DNA from: Marinospirillum perlucidum
GTDB lineage: Bacteria > Pseudomonadota > Gammaproteobacteria > Pseudomonadales > Halomonadaceae
DNA: 64,000 nucleotides
Assembly: GCF_003336805.1 (NCBI RefSeq)
Contig: NZ_QFWJ01000003.1
Span: forward strand, 1-64,000
Reading direction: 5' to 3'
Position 1 is the stretch's first letter. Each line of letters begins with the position of its first letter. Below, one piece after another: positions 1 to 8,394 of the stretch. A program made the position numbers and the translations under genes. The notes below the pieces were generated by a model. The model searched no databases. It worked only from the letters and a program-made list of their open reading frames with translations, and was not told the origin of the DNA.

Positions 1-21
1 AAGCCAGCTTCCAACCCGTTA

Positions 22-140
22 CGCCTGACGACCTTAGCGAGTGGGAACCACCTGATCCCTTGCCGAACTCAGTAGTGAAACCACTCAGCGCCGATGATAG
101 TGTGGGGCCTCCCCATGTGAAAGTAGGTCATCGTCAGGCA
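22..140 (+). rRNA. rrf: 5S ribosomal RNA
   Basis: This is the 5S rRNA at the 3' end of an rRNA operon whose 16S and 23S genes lie to the left of the window. The 5' segment GCCTGACGACC pairs with the 3' segment GTCATCGTCAGGC, closing helix I. The conserved internal blocks TGCCGAACTCAG, AGTGAAA and GCGCCGATGATAGTGTGGGG are all present at their usual spacing. The length of about 119 nt is normal for a gammaproteobacterium. It is followed at once by an intrinsic terminator. The first 21 nt are 23S-5S spacer. Confidence 0.97.
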
Positions 141-149
141 CCTATACCC

Positions 150-182
150 TACCCCGGTTCGCAAGAACCGGGGTATTTTTTT
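150..182 (+). terminator. rRNA operon terminator
   Basis: A ten-base stem (ACCCCGGTTC with GAACCGGGGT) closes a GCAA tetraloop and is followed by a run of seven T. It starts ten bases after the 5S rRNA and is the expected Rho-independent end of the rRNA operon. Confidence 0.93.
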
Positions 183-246
183 ATCTATAAAAAATGCTTG
201 GACTTGCTGTTATTCTAGTGCTGTCAATACTGCTCAAGAGGTTAAA

Positions 247-807
247 ATGATCAGACGTAACCCCAATGGCGATTCTCCCCAGATCCATCCCGGCGCCTAC
301 GTCGACAAGACTGCCATTATTTGCGGCAAGGTTATTATTGAAGACAATGTTTTTGTTGGTCCTTATGCGGTTATTCGTGCTGACGAAACCAATGAACAAG
401 GCGATATGGATGCTATTGTCATCGGTGCCAATTCCAATATTCAGGATGGAGTGGTCATTCATTCCAAAGCTGGGGGTGCCGTTAATATTGGCGAATCGAC
501 GTCGATTGCCCACCGTTCGATCATTCATGGTCCCTGTAAGATCGGCAGTCGCGTTTTTATCGGTTTTAACAGTGTGGTTTTTAATTGCGAAATTGGCGAC
601 GGCTGCGCGGTTCGTCACAATGCCGTAGTCGATGGCTGTGATCTTCCCCCGGGCTTTTATGTGCCTTCTACCATGCAGTTGGGTCCTGAATCCAGCCTGG
701 ACGAGGTGCCCCGGGTTCAAGCCTCAGTATCCGAGTTTTCCGAATCGGTTGTGACTGCCAATATCGAACTGGTTAAAGGCTATAAGGCGCTCAGTAACGA
801 GTTCTAG
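247..807 (+). CDS. gamma-class carbonic anhydrase
   Basis: Predicted to interconvert CO2 and bicarbonate as a trimer of left-handed beta-helices. The 186 residues are mostly hexapeptide repeats. All key gamma-class positions are visible: R44 and D46 in IRADE, Q66 and D67 in NIQDGVVIH, and zinc-ligand candidates H72, H89 and H94. The C-terminal helix, with its VVTANIELVKGYK stretch, resembles the archaeal Cam enzyme more than short YrdA-type proteins. The ATG has AGAGG five bases upstream. It sits directly behind the rRNA operon terminator with its own leader and ends at a terminator shared with the convergent oxidoreductase. Family assignment is firm; enzymatic activity is inferred from the intact residues. 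Confidence 0.9.
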   Translation: MIRRNPNGDSPQIHPGAYVDKTAIICGKVIIEDNVFVGPYAVIRADETNEQGDMDAIVIGANSNIQDGVVIHSKAGGAVNIGESTSIAHRSIIHGPCKIGSRVFIGFNSVVFNCEIGDGCAVRHNAVVDGCDLPPGFYVPSTMQLGPESSLDEVPRVQASVSEFSESVVTANIELVKGYKALSNEF

Positions 808-831
808 TCTTCTTTGCCTGCAAATAAAAAT

Positions 832-860
832 AAAGCCGCCCGTCACCGGGCGGCTTTTTT
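832..860. terminator. bidirectional intrinsic terminator
   Basis: The perfect GCCGCCCG/CGGGCGGC stem has a TCAC loop and is flanked by AAA on the left and six T on the right, so it can work on both strands. It lies between the convergent carbonic anhydrase and MDR oxidoreductase genes. Confidence 0.93.
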
Positions 861-862
861 GT

Positions 863-1849
863 TTATCGAACTAGCTGGATTTTGCCTACGGCTTCACCTG
901 AGTCGAGATAGGCATGGGCTTTGGCAATGTCGGTGAAGGAGAACTTCTTGTCTCCTATTAATGGAAGGAGCTTGTTTTCCTCGACCAACTGGGTCAAGGC
1001 AGCCAACTTGGCAGGTTCACTGGAAACGCCTAAACCGGTCAGCAATGGCTGGGCCCTGAAGACAACATGCAGGGTTAAGCCCTTGGCATGCATGAGAGTC
1101 AGATCATGGCTATTACGGGTATTGATGGAAATTACCTGTCCGCCGGGTCTGACTGCTTCAAAAGCGGTATCCAGTGATTTGCCACCCGCGGTATCAAATA
1201 CGATCGCAAAACCTTCGTTACCAGTAATTCGCGGAACAAAATCGGCCGGTTCTTCCTCGCGATAATTAATCGTGGCATCGGCTCCTAGCTTGCGGGCAAT
1301 TTCAGCCTTTTCTGCGGAAGAAACACTGGCAGCTACCTTGGCACCCTTGGCTTTGGCCAGTTGGACAGCTTGATGTCCGACACCGCCGGTTCCACCTTGG
1401 ATGAGCACCCATTGATCCGGTTGGATATTGGCTCTTTCCACCAAAGCATCCCAAGCAGTCAGAAAGACGAGTGGCAGGACAGCAGCATCTTCCAGGGGTA
1501 GATTCTTGGGAGCCAGGCCCACCAGGCGGGCATCGGCCACCATAAAATCTGCCAGAGCACCCTGGCGACCCTTCAGGCCCCCCGCGCAGCCAATTACAGC
1601 GTCGCCTACTTGTAGATGAGTGACGCCTTCGCCCACCTGATCCACTAGACCACCCACATCCGCATTAAGGATAGCGGGTAGCTCAGGACCTGCGGGCACC
1701 AAACCTGCGCGTATTTTCAGCTCCAGTGGATTGACGCTGCTGGCCTGGACGCGAATGCGTACTTCCCCGGGGCCTGCTTGAGGTTCAGGCATTTCTGCTT
1801 CTTCAAAAACATCGTAATTGCCGTAATCTCTGATCACCATTGCACGCAT
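863..1849 (-). CDS. MDR-family NAD(P)H:quinone oxidoreductase
   Basis: A zinc-independent medium-chain dehydrogenase/reductase of the quinone oxidoreductase type, probably reducing quinones or enones with NADPH. The N-terminal GroES-like domain carries SVNPLELKIRAG. The Rossmann domain has GGTGGVGHQAVQLAK, the family's variant of the nucleotide-binding loop. No structural zinc cysteine cluster is visible. The chosen ATG (MRAMVIRDYG) gives 328 residues, the usual family length. Two upstream starts, TTG at 1900 and ATG at 1897, have a better Shine-Dalgarno (AGGGG) and would add 16-17 residues, so the start is uncertain. Substrate is not predictable from sequence. Confidence 0.88.
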   Translation of the reverse strand: MRAMVIRDYGNYDVFEEAEMPEPQAGPGEVRIRVQASSVNPLELKIRAGLVPAGPELPAILNADVGGLVDQVGEGVTHLQVGDAVIGCAGGLKGRQGALADFMVADARLVGLAPKNLPLEDAAVLPLVFLTAWDALVERANIQPDQWVLIQGGTGGVGHQAVQLAKAKGAKVAASVSSAEKAEIARKLGADATINYREEEPADFVPRITGNEGFAIVFDTAGGKSLDTAFEAVRPGGQVISINTRNSHDLTLMHAKGLTLHVVFRAQPLLTGLGVSSEPAKLAALTQLVEENKLLPLIGDKKFSFTDIAKAHAYLDSGEAVGKIQLVR

Positions 1850-1940
1850 AGTTGTTTTGCTCTTTTGTCTGGTTGCTTGTAGAGTCAGCGAAAACATCAA
1901 CTGGCCCCTAATTATTCAATCATACTAGCAGGAAATTTAC

Positions 1941-2816
1941 GTGTTCCTCACTATCATCAATATAGTTTTCCCTGTCTTTCTGATCATTGCCGCCGGGGCG
2001 GGTTATGCACGCTATTTCAAACCTGACTTGGGCTGGATCAATCGTATCAACATGGATGTTTTCATACCGGCCCTGATTTTTTCGGTACTCTCTGATAGTG
2101 ATTTTGATCTGGCGGTTTACTGGAAGTTGGCGTTGGCAGCTCTGGTGGTCTCCCTGGGATCAGGGTTGCTTGTCTGGCCCTTTTTACGCTGGATGCGGGT
2201 CAGTGCCAAAACCTTTTTGCCACCGATGATGTTCAATAACACCGGCAATATGGGGATTCCTCTGCTGGTGTTGGCTTTTGGAGAGGCAGCCTTGCCAGCT
2301 GCAGTGACGCTTTTTATCACTGTGAACCTGCTGCATTTTACGTTGGGCATTTATATTCTCGACCACTCGGCCGGATTTTCCTCGTTACTGCGCAACCCCA
2401 TTATTCTTGCTACCTTTGCCGGGCTTGTCTTTAGCCATTTTGACTGGACACTGGTTGCGGCCCTGGCCTTGCCAATCGAGATGCTCGGACAAATTTCCAT
2501 CCCTCTGATGCTATTTGCTTTGGGGGTGAGGTTTCTGGATGTGGATTTGAAAGACTTGCGGCTGGGTATACTGGGAGCCTTGATTTGCCCGCTTTCCGGC
2601 CTGGTTATGGCTTATTTGATTGCCCCTTTGCTGGATTTGCCAGCCGAGCAGTGGGGGATGGTTCTGGTGTTTTCAGCTTTGCCGCCTGCAGTCCTGAATT
2701 TCATGCTGGCGGAAAAATATCATCAGGAACCCCAGAAGGTGGCCTCTATCGTCCTGGCGGGCAACTTTGCCAGTCTCGGTTTTGTGCCCGCCGCCCTCTG
2801 GTTGGCGCTTAACTAA
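1941..2816 (+). CDS. AEC-family (auxin efflux carrier-like) permease
   Basis: A 291-residue integral membrane protein with about ten hydrophobic segments in two halves, as in the bile/arsenite/auxin-efflux superfamily. The block FNNTGNMGIPLLVLAFGE, near residues 98-115, is the characteristic broken-helix motif of the family. Members move small organic acids; the substrate here is unknown. The start is GTG with AGGA upstream. It diverges from the MDR gene and converges on the dksA-like gene, with the two stop codons overlapping in CTAA. Confidence 0.87.
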   Translation: MFLTIINIVFPVFLIIAAGAGYARYFKPDLGWINRINMDVFIPALIFSVLSDSDFDLAVYWKLALAALVVSLGSGLLVWPFLRWMRVSAKTFLPPMMFNNTGNMGIPLLVLAFGEAALPAAVTLFITVNLLHFTLGIYILDHSAGFSSLLRNPIILATFAGLVFSHFDWTLVAALALPIEMLGQISIPLMLFALGVRFLDVDLKDLRLGILGALICPLSGLVMAYLIAPLLDLPAEQWGMVLVFSALPPAVLNFMLAEKYHQEPQKVASIVLAGNFASLGFVPAALWLALN

Positions 2817-3250
2817 AGGTTGTAGCGCTGCTTGGCATAGTGGTTTTCCTGTTCTTCCTGGAGCTGTTTGGCTTCCAGTGAGAGTTCGGCCGTGGGTCTG
2901 AGTAGCAAGCGCGGCAGGCCGATGGGGTCACCGGTTTCCTCGCAGTAACCGTAATCATCGTTGTCGATGCGTTCCAAAGCCTTGTCGATCTTGCTCAGGA
3001 GCTTGCTTTCCCGGTCAGCCTGACGCAGCAGGAGCGCCTTTTCTTCTTCCAGGCTGGCCTTGTCGGTCTCGTCACCTTGCTCCGGAGGAAGGCTGATGTC
3101 GCGACGTACACTGGCCAGATGCTCTTCCACCTCTTCACGTTCCTTGAGCAGTCGCTGACGAAAAAACTGCAGTTGCTGTGCATTCATATAATCGTCTGCC
3201 GGCATGGCCAGCAGTTCTTGTTCGGTCAGTTGTGGTTGCTCAGTGGACAT
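2813..3250 (-). CDS. dksA: DksA/TraR-family protein lacking the canonical zinc finger
   Basis: Predicted to bind the RNA polymerase secondary channel and act with ppGpp on transcription initiation. The long coiled coil is present and its tip keeps the DxxDxA motif (D60, D63, A65). The C-terminal globular region reads YGYCEETGDPIG and later ELSLEAK. Of the four zinc cysteines of E. coli DksA only C103 remains; the others are T106, S124 and A127. This resembles Cys-poor DksA types known from other proteobacteria, so it could be the main DksA or a zinc-independent paralogue. GAGGAGA lies seven bases before the ATG. The 145-residue length is normal. Confidence 0.87.
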   Translation of the reverse strand: MSTEQPQLTEQELLAMPADDYMNAQQLQFFRQRLLKEREEVEEHLASVRRDISLPPEQGDETDKASLEEEKALLLRQADRESKLLSKIDKALERIDNDDYGYCEETGDPIGLPRLLLRPTAELSLEAKQLQEEQENHYAKQRYNL

Positions 3251-3323
3251 GGCAAGTCTCCTCGGTCGCCCAAGTAAATTTCTGCCTTCACAGGAGTATA
3301 GACAGCAAGCAGCGTTTTACCTG

Positions 3324-3755
3324 TTAAAAACGGCTCACTTCATTGCGTTGAAAAATGATTTGAAAGTTGCGGATGATTTCCGGGCAGCCATGCAGGGAGC
3401 CGCAACCCCGGCCATCCTCGACACGTAATACATAGGTGCCAGGTGGCAGCTGGCGTTCTATCTTGAAATTGCGGCCGTCACCGCTGCTCCAGTCACGAGT
3501 GATGCTGGTGCCATCCTCTTGAAAGAGTACAGCATCCGGATAGACGGTATTGCTGCGATCAGGTGTTCTGCTTTCGAGCAGGATATTGGCTTCGCGTTCC
3601 AGAATAAAATAAAAGCGCAGGGGCTCGTTTTCGGGTAATTGGCCCTGGTAGTTGTCACCGGGGTGTAGCTCTATAAAAGAATCCGGTAAGGAGGCTGCTT
3701 GAGCGGCTGATATACCAAGCAACAAAAGACTAGCGAGCAAGTAACTTCTGAGCAT
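3324..3755 (-). CDS. exported protein of unknown function
   Basis: I do not recognise the family. The 143 residues start with a clear Sec signal peptide (hydrophobic LLASLLLLGISAAQA, cleavage after AQA near residue 20). The mature part is beta-rich and ends in PPGTYVLRVEDGRGCGSLHGCPEIIRNF. That layout, with a GTYVLRVE strand near the end, resembles pre-peptidase C-terminal (PPC-like) beta-sandwich domains, but this is only a shape resemblance. The two Cys near residues 118 and 124 may form a disulphide. GGGGA lies upstream of the ATG. It is likely periplasmic. Confidence 0.7.
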   Translation of the reverse strand: MLRSYLLASLLLLGISAAQAASLPDSFIELHPGDNYQGQLPENEPLRFYFILEREANILLESRTPDRSNTVYPDAVLFQEDGTSITRDWSSGDGRNFKIERQLPPGTYVLRVEDGRGCGSLHGCPEIIRNFQIIFQRNEVSRF

Positions 3756-3783
3756 TATTATAATCCCCGGTGCGGTGGCTATA

Positions 3784-4482
3784 TCAGTGGCTGGTGCCTG
3801 TTAACCATTCTAGCAGTGAGACCGGCCAGGGCAGTAGCCAGATGAATACGAATAATAAGACCAGTCCAGCCAAGGATAGTTTACCGGCATCCCTGGCGTA
3901 GAGTTTAAAGGCGCTGCCAAAAGAACGTTTGATTCTGGCTCCCTCCAAGTCGACACTGTAGAGTTCATCCAGGAGTAGGTGCAAGATAAAGCCTAAAAAA
4001 AGAGCCAGCCCCTGCTGCCATAACAGCAGCTCATCGATCAGCAGCAAAGTCTGGCCCAGGGCTATCCAGCCCAGGCTCCAGAGTCCGGCGATCAAAAGGC
4101 TGTGACTTAAACCACGATGACGGGTGAACTTCTGAAAAAACCAGGCCAGCAGGTAGCGGGTGACTAACCAGGCGGCCAGGGCTGCAGCTAGTACTTCCCA
4201 GCCGGGCAGACTGGGCTGGTTGAAAAATAAAAAACTGGACTGAGGTTCTGGATGTACCAGACTGATGGCCAGGAGTACGGCTAATAATCCCAAACTGGAA
4301 AATAGCCAGCGTACTGGCCGAGACTTATCCACATCCACGTCGGGTAAGAGAGTGCCAGCCAGGAAAAAAATGACTAGCTGAACTCCCGTGCTCAAGGGCA
4401 GCTGCTCAGCAACCACCAACCCAGTAGCCAGGCTGCTTCCAGCAACTGCGGCTACGCCTAGATGTGTTGCAAAATTGGCCAT
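3784..4482 (-). CDS. YdjM-like DUF457 membrane-bound metal-dependent hydrolase
   Basis: An inner-membrane protein of the DUF457/YdjM family, annotated elsewhere as LexA-regulated, membrane-bound, metal-dependent hydrolases; the substrate is not known. Visible signature elements are THLGVAA near the N-terminus, the acidic loop LLPDVDVDKSRPVRW and the histidine motif TRHRGLSHSLL, between several hydrophobic helices. The start MANFATHLG matches the family N-terminus and has GGAAG upstream; a start at 4503 would add seven residues. No LexA box was recognised upstream. The product is 232 residues. Confidence 0.82.
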   Translation of the reverse strand: MANFATHLGVAAVAGSSLATGLVVAEQLPLSTGVQLVIFFLAGTLLPDVDVDKSRPVRWLFSSLGLLAVLLAISLVHPEPQSSFLFFNQPSLPGWEVLAAALAAWLVTRYLLAWFFQKFTRHRGLSHSLLIAGLWSLGWIALGQTLLLIDELLLWQQGLALFLGFILHLLLDELYSVDLEGARIKRSFGSAFKLYARDAGKLSLAGLVLLFVFIWLLPWPVSLLEWLTGTSH

Positions 4483-4658
4483 AAAAAGCTTCCATAAAAT
4501 CAATCAATTTCAAAAGCTTAACACCTTAACTGGATAAATGGACAGCTTTTTTGCCAGGGTGGCGGGTGTCGGTTTGTCATCAGGTGTTTATAATAGCGGC
4601 AAGAATTTTCGGCCAGGCTTTTGCCTGGAACTTTATTCAAGTCTATTGAGGCCAATGA

Positions 4659-5864
4659 ATGATTATTAAGCCTAAATACCGCGGTTTTATTTGTACAACG
4701 ACTCACCCCACTGGTTGCTACAAAAACGTGGAAGAGCAAATTGCAGTCACTCAATTGCAAGGTGTTAAAGAAAACGGTCCCAAGAAGGTGCTGGTTATCG
4801 GTGCCTCCAGTGGCTACGGTTTGGCGGCGCGCATCACGGCTGCTTTTGGTTATCAGGCCGCTACCCTGGGGGTGTTCTTTGAAAAGCCAGCCAAAGAGCG
4901 CAAGCCTGGCACGGCGGGTTGGTATAATTCCTGGGCATTTGAAAGTGAAGCCAAGAAAGCCGGCCTTTATGCCAAATCCATCAATGGCGATGCCTTTTCT
5001 CACGAAGTAAGAGCCCAGGCTATAGAGACTATCAAAGAAGATTTGGGTGAAGTGGATCTGGTTATCTACTCCCTGGCTTCTCCGGTTCGCAAGCTGCCCG
5101 ACTCCGGTGAGGTGAAGCGTTCCTCCCTGAAGCCCATCGGCGAAACCTACAAGTCCACTGCCATCGATACCAACAAGGATGAAATCATCCATGCTGAGGT
5201 GGAGCCTGCCACCCAGGAAGAAATTGATGACACCATCCAGGTCATGGGTGGTGAAGATTGGGAGCTGTGGATCCAGGCGCTGGACGAAGCCGGTGTTCTG
5301 GCTCAGGGTGCCAAAACTACTGCCTTTAGTTACATCGGTACTGAAATCACCTGGCCTATCTATTGGCACGGTGCCCTGGGTAAAGCCAAGGAAGATTTGG
5401 ATCGCGCGGCTAGCGAGCTAAATAACAAGCTGGGCGAGAAGTATTCCGGTTCGGCCCAGGTGGCGGTTCTCAAGTCAGTGGTTACCCAGGCCTCCGCCGC
5501 CATTCCGGTGATGCCTCTGTATATTGCCCTGGTCTACAAGGTGATGAAGGATCAGGGGCTGCACGAAGGCACCATCGAGCAGTTGAATCGCCTTTACCGC
5601 GAACAATTGTTCCGCGAAGATGGCCAGTCGATGGATCTCGATTCCGCGGGCCGTCTGCGTCTGGATGACTGGGAATTGCGTGATGATGTTCAGTCAGCCT
5701 GTAAAGAGCTCTGGGAAAAGGTGAATAACGACAACCTTTTTGAACTGACAGACTATGCCGGTTACAAGCATGAGTTCCTCAAGTTGTTCGGTTTTGATCG
5801 CGAGGATGTCGATTATGAGGCTGACGTCGACCCTCTGGTAGATTTTGAGCCTATCAATGTCTGA
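4659..5864 (+). CDS. fabV: FabV trans-2-enoyl-ACP/CoA reductase (NADH)
   Basis: Catalyses the last reduction step of fatty-acid elongation, converting trans-2-enoyl-ACP or -CoA to the saturated thioester with NADH. At 401 residues it matches the FabV length, longer than FabI. The nucleotide loop [11 protein letters not shown] lies at residues 48-58. The catalytic Y-x8-K pair is Y235 and K244, in [14 protein letters not shown], at the same numbers used for the family. FabV enzymes are the triclosan-tolerant enoyl reductases. GAGG lies five bases before the ATG, and a TATAAT box lies at 4589-4594 without a good -35 partner. A short CCAGGC/GCCTGG hairpin is in the leader. Confidence 0.96.
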   Translation: MIIKPKYRGFICTTTHPTGCYKNVEEQIAVTQLQGVKENGPKKVLVIGASSGYGLAARITAAFGYQAATLGVFFEKPAKERKPGTAGWYNSWAFESEAKKAGLYAKSINGDAFSHEVRAQAIETIKEDLGEVDLVIYSLASPVRKLPDSGEVKRSSLKPIGETYKSTAIDTNKDEIIHAEVEPATQEEIDDTIQVMGGEDWELWIQALDEAGVLAQGAKTTAFSYIGTEITWPIYWHGALGKAKEDLDRAASELNNKLGEKYSGSAQVAVLKSVVTQASAAIPVMPLYIALVYKVMKDQGLHEGTIEQLNRLYREQLFREDGQSMDLDSAGRLRLDDWELRDDVQSACKELWEKVNNDNLFELTDYAGYKHEFLKLFGFDREDVDYEADVDPLVDFEPINV

Positions 5865-5881
5865 TTAAAATCCAGGCGTTA

Positions 5882-5909
5882 AAAAGGGGAGCCCTGGCTC
5901 CCCTTTTTT
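5882..5909. terminator. bidirectional intrinsic terminator
   Basis: GGGGAGC pairs with GCTCCCC around a CCTG loop, flanked by A-runs on the left and TTTTTT on the right. It lies between convergent fabV and the chemoreceptor gene and can serve both. Confidence 0.92.
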
Positions 5910-5922
5910 AGTGGCGAAGGAA

Positions 5923-7530
5923 TCAGATTTTGAAATAGCGCACTGATTTATTCAGCTCCTCGGCTATCTCACGCATGGATTTGGCTGCAGAGCTGGCCTG
6001 GGTCGCAGCCGCAGCGGTTTCCACGGTCATGCTGGCAATATTCTCGACCTGTTGCGCGACATCCTGGCTGACCGAAGTTTGTTCTTCCAGCGCCGTGGAG
6101 GTCTGGTTGATGACGTCGGCCGTGGAGATAGCACCGTTACGTATTTCTTCGATCACCAGTCCGGCTTCTTCAGCTTTCTGAGAGCCCTGGCTAACCACCT
6201 TGACGGTGCGTTGCATGGAGCCAACAGCCTCTTCAATTTCCGACTGGATGCCACCAACCATGGAGGAGATTTCATCAGTTGCTTCACTGGATCTTTGTGC
6301 CAGCTGCCGCACTTCATCTGCGACAACAGCGAAACCCCGGCCGTGCTCACCGGCTCGGGCAGATTCAATGGCCGCATTGAGGGCCAGAAGGTTGGTCTGT
6401 TCGGCGATTGCCTGAATCTGGTCAACAATCAATGAAATTTTGGTGGAGCGTTCACTCAGTTCATGCAATTGGTTAGCTGTTGCCGTGGACTGCTCGGCAA
6501 TACTCTTCATGCTGCTGACGGTCGATTGAATGACGTGGCTGCCGGTATCACTGCTGATTTTGGCATTTTCAGAGTAATCATAGGCCTGGCGGGCACTTTC
6601 AGAGACGTGACCAATACTGACAGTTAACTCTTCGATGGCAGCCGAGATTTGATCACTGGCTTGCGATTGTTCCTCGGTCGCCTGGCTGATGGAGTCCGAG
6701 CTTTCCGCAACCTGGCTACTGGAAGTGGCTAGTTGTTCAGACTGTGTCTGCAGATTACCCACCAGTTTACGCAGTTGGTTGCGCATCCGCGCAAAGCTTT
6801 TCAGGACCCGGCTGATTTCATCCCGGCCAGTGGCTTCCACAGCTTCGCTTAGGTCCCCTTGTCCGACCTGCTCTGCTACCTCAATCACTTCATTCAAGCG
6901 GTTGGCAATGCTGCGCACGACCGGTAAAGCCAGCAAGACAATCATGGCCAGGATGGCTGCAACGGCCAAAAGAGTAATAAGTTGCAGCTGATCCAGCTTT
7001 TTGGCGGCTCTTTCTGTGCGTCGGTAAAAGCTGTCTGACACTTCAACTTCGATGGTGTCGGCCTGATTCAGTAGTGAACGCAGGGAGGTAAATGCAGTTT
7101 CCGGTAGCTCACGGCTTTCCCCGGCCTGAGCTGCAGCAATTACAGGCTGATAATAGTCTTGTTCATGCTGGATAAAGCTGTCTTCCAACTGCTGGAGAGC
7201 GCTCAGCCTTTCTTGATTGTCTTCACTGGTTTGCTCCCTGGCTACGTCCAGCTCGCTCAAAAGCAGATCATGCATTTCGTTGTAGTATTCCAGCGCCCGG
7301 TTGCGGTTATTCTGGGCAAAGGTCTGTACGCTGGAGTCCATGCCATTAATCGCAGTGGTAATGTCGCCCAGGGCTTCAAGAATACTGCCCGTTCGGCTGG
7401 CATTGTCCAGGGTTTCTTCCAGTGAGTTTTTCTCGTAAACAATAATAGCAGTCATGCTCAAGACAAGAATGAAGATGACGGCAAAGACAAAACTCAGGCG
7501 TCCTTTAATACTGGATAAAAAGGCCGGCAT
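5923..7530 (-). CDS. methyl-accepting chemotaxis protein
   Basis: A transmembrane chemoreceptor feeding the CheA/CheW pathway. Order: short cytoplasmic start, TM1 near residues 13-33, a helical periplasmic domain of about 150 residues, TM2 in [18 protein letters not shown], a HAMP domain, and a long coiled coil with the hairpin tip [19 protein letters not shown]. No C-terminal CheR-docking pentapeptide is seen. The start [11 protein letters not shown] is chosen because GGAGG lies five bases upstream; an upstream in-frame start at 7617 has no such support. The ligand is unknown and no other chemotaxis gene is nearby. Length is 535 residues. Confidence 0.94.
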   Translation of the reverse strand: MPAFLSSIKGRLSFVFAVIFILVLSMTAIIVYEKNSLEETLDNASRTGSILEALGDITTAINGMDSSVQTFAQNNRNRALEYYNEMHDLLLSELDVAREQTSEDNQERLSALQQLEDSFIQHEQDYYQPVIAAAQAGESRELPETAFTSLRSLLNQADTIEVEVSDSFYRRTERAAKKLDQLQLITLLAVAAILAMIVLLALPVVRSIANRLNEVIEVAEQVGQGDLSEAVEATGRDEISRVLKSFARMRNQLRKLVGNLQTQSEQLATSSSQVAESSDSISQATEEQSQASDQISAAIEELTVSIGHVSESARQAYDYSENAKISSDTGSHVIQSTVSSMKSIAEQSTATANQLHELSERSTKISLIVDQIQAIAEQTNLLALNAAIESARAGEHGRGFAVVADEVRQLAQRSSEATDEISSMVGGIQSEIEEAVGSMQRTVKVVSQGSQKAEEAGLVIEEIRNGAISTADVINQTSTALEEQTSVSQDVAQQVENIASMTVETAAAATQASSAAKSMREIAEELNKSVRYFKI

Positions 7531-7665
7531 GATGTCCTCCAGGGAAGTGTTTATCTGATTTTGTTTATATAGATGCAAGCGTCGATAGACGAACAAGGAC
7601 TTTGCCTGTCCATCCAAAAAAGCTGGTGAAAAGCTTCCTTCTAGGAAACCTCTGATTAACTATTG

Positions 7666-7735
7666 CGCTGTGACCCACATGGATGTGGGAAGTGCAGTGA
7701 TTCACCTGGAGTGAATTCTGCCTTATGCTGCGTTG
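7666..7735. repeat. left copy of the internal ~70-bp repeat
   Basis: It contains the hairpin CCCACAT-GG-ATGTGGG followed by a second imperfect hairpin around GATTCACC and GTGAATTC. It aligns in direct orientation to 7793-7863, sharing blocks such as GGATGT, GGAAGTGC and CTGCG. Confidence 0.6.
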
Positions 7736-7792
7736 AAATTGGCCTCAAAATGCTCATTTACTACTTGTAAACTCCGCTTTTTCGTTCAATTT

Positions 7793-7863
7793 CGCTGGCG
7801 ACCTACACGGATGTAGGAAGTGCTGGAATTCATCAGGAATAAATTCAGCCCTAACCTGCGCTC
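7793..7863. repeat. right copy of the internal ~70-bp repeat
   Basis: It contains CCTACAC-GG-ATGTAGG and then a hairpin around GGAATTCATC and ATAAATTC. Several differences from the left copy fall at paired positions and keep the stems (CCCACAT to CCTACAC with the partner changed), which suggests selection on structure. Confidence 0.58.
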
Positions 7864-7886
7864 ATCACGTTAATCAGAGGCTTCCT

Positions 7887-8088
7887 CGCTGACGATCAAA
7901 GCGGCTATCCACCAAACTGGCTGGCATCCGGGATAGGCTGATCAGCCATGGAGTCAGAAGCTTCTTAAGTTGTTTGCTACCTGCAACATTATTAAAAGCT
8001 TAGTCGGTTATTAGAAAAAATAAAGGTCTAAAATTAAATAGCGTGTAACTATTTAATGACGTTGGATTGGTTAATAAACTGTTGATGA
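7887..8088. other. gene-free stretch beside the MITE-like element
   Basis: With the MITE this completes a 558-bp gap between the chemoreceptor start and the ferredoxin stop. The part from 7990 is AT-rich. No convincing open frame, RNA gene, promoter or terminator was recognised. Confidence 0.5.
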
Positions 8089-8394
8089 TTATAAAGATGT
8101 TATTGCCGTTTCCGGCGCGGGATAAAGAGGGGCATCCAGCGTTAAATGAGTACTGCTTGGAAAGGCAATGCAAGGCAGGATCTGTCCCGCTTCTATTGCC
8201 TCGGCCGTCAGTGCATGAGGTTGGCGTTGCCGATAGTCCACTTTGCCCTGGGTCAGGTAGCAAGCGCAGACACCGCAAACACCATTGCGGCAGGATTCTC
8301 GCCAGGTGACTCCGGCATCCTGAAGTGCATCAAGCAGAGGTTTTTCGCAGGAGGCAGGCAACACCTGCCCCTGTACATCGATTTGGCTGGACAC
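8089..8394 (-). CDS. plant-type [2Fe-2S] ferredoxin
   Basis: A small electron carrier of 101 residues. The cluster ligands follow the plant-type pattern: C35, C40 and C43 in ESCRNGVCGVCAC and C75 in ILPCIA. It is not the adrenodoxin-like Fdx of isc operons, whose spacing and C-terminus differ. It starts with GTG sharing one base with the polA stop (TAGTG), so it is probably translationally coupled to polA. Its redox partner is not evident from neighbours. Stand-alone ferredoxins like this are common in gammaproteobacteria. Confidence 0.9.
   Translation of the reverse strand: MSSQIDVQGQVLPASCEKPLLDALQDAGVTWRESCRNGVCGVCACYLTQGKVDYRQRQPHALTAEAIEAGQILPCIAFPSSTHLTLDAPLYPAPETAITSL

Larger units (their letters stand above)
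7643..7886. mobile_element. MITE-like non-autonomous element, 244 bp
   Basis: The ends are inverted repeats of 18 bp: AGGAAACCTCTGATTAAC at 7643-7660 and the complement of AGGAAGCCTCTGATTAAC at 7869-7886, with 17 of 18 positions matching. Inside are two direct copies of a roughly 70-bp unit (about 7666-7735 and 7793-7863), each made of two small hairpins. Between them a larger palindrome has arms at 7735-7761 and 7767-7793. No open reading frame for a transposase is present and no convincing target-site duplication was found. This architecture fits a miniature inverted-repeat transposable element; the mobilising family was not identified. Confidence 0.68.

Noticed and set aside
181-720. Long open frame on the minus strand opposite the carbonic anhydrase gene
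   Set aside because: Composition is that of an antisense shadow; no ribosome site or family motif, and the plus-strand gene is certain.
4560-4600. Full sigma70 promoter for fabV
   Set aside because: TATAAT at 4589 is good, but TTGTCA lies only 9 bases upstream and nothing near 17 bases resembles a -35 box; mentioned only as a -10 candidate.
7643-7886. Transposase fragment inside the inverted-repeat element
   Set aside because: No frame above about 40 codons and no DDE-like residues; the element is non-coding.
7630-7900. Target-site duplication flanking the MITE-like element
   Set aside because: Bases outside the two ends (TCCTTCT and CGCTGAC) do not match at 2-9 bp.
8089-8394. The polA-linked ferredoxin as the relocated isc ferredoxin
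   Set aside because: Its cysteine spacing and C-terminus are plant-type, not the adrenodoxin-like Fdx of isc operons.
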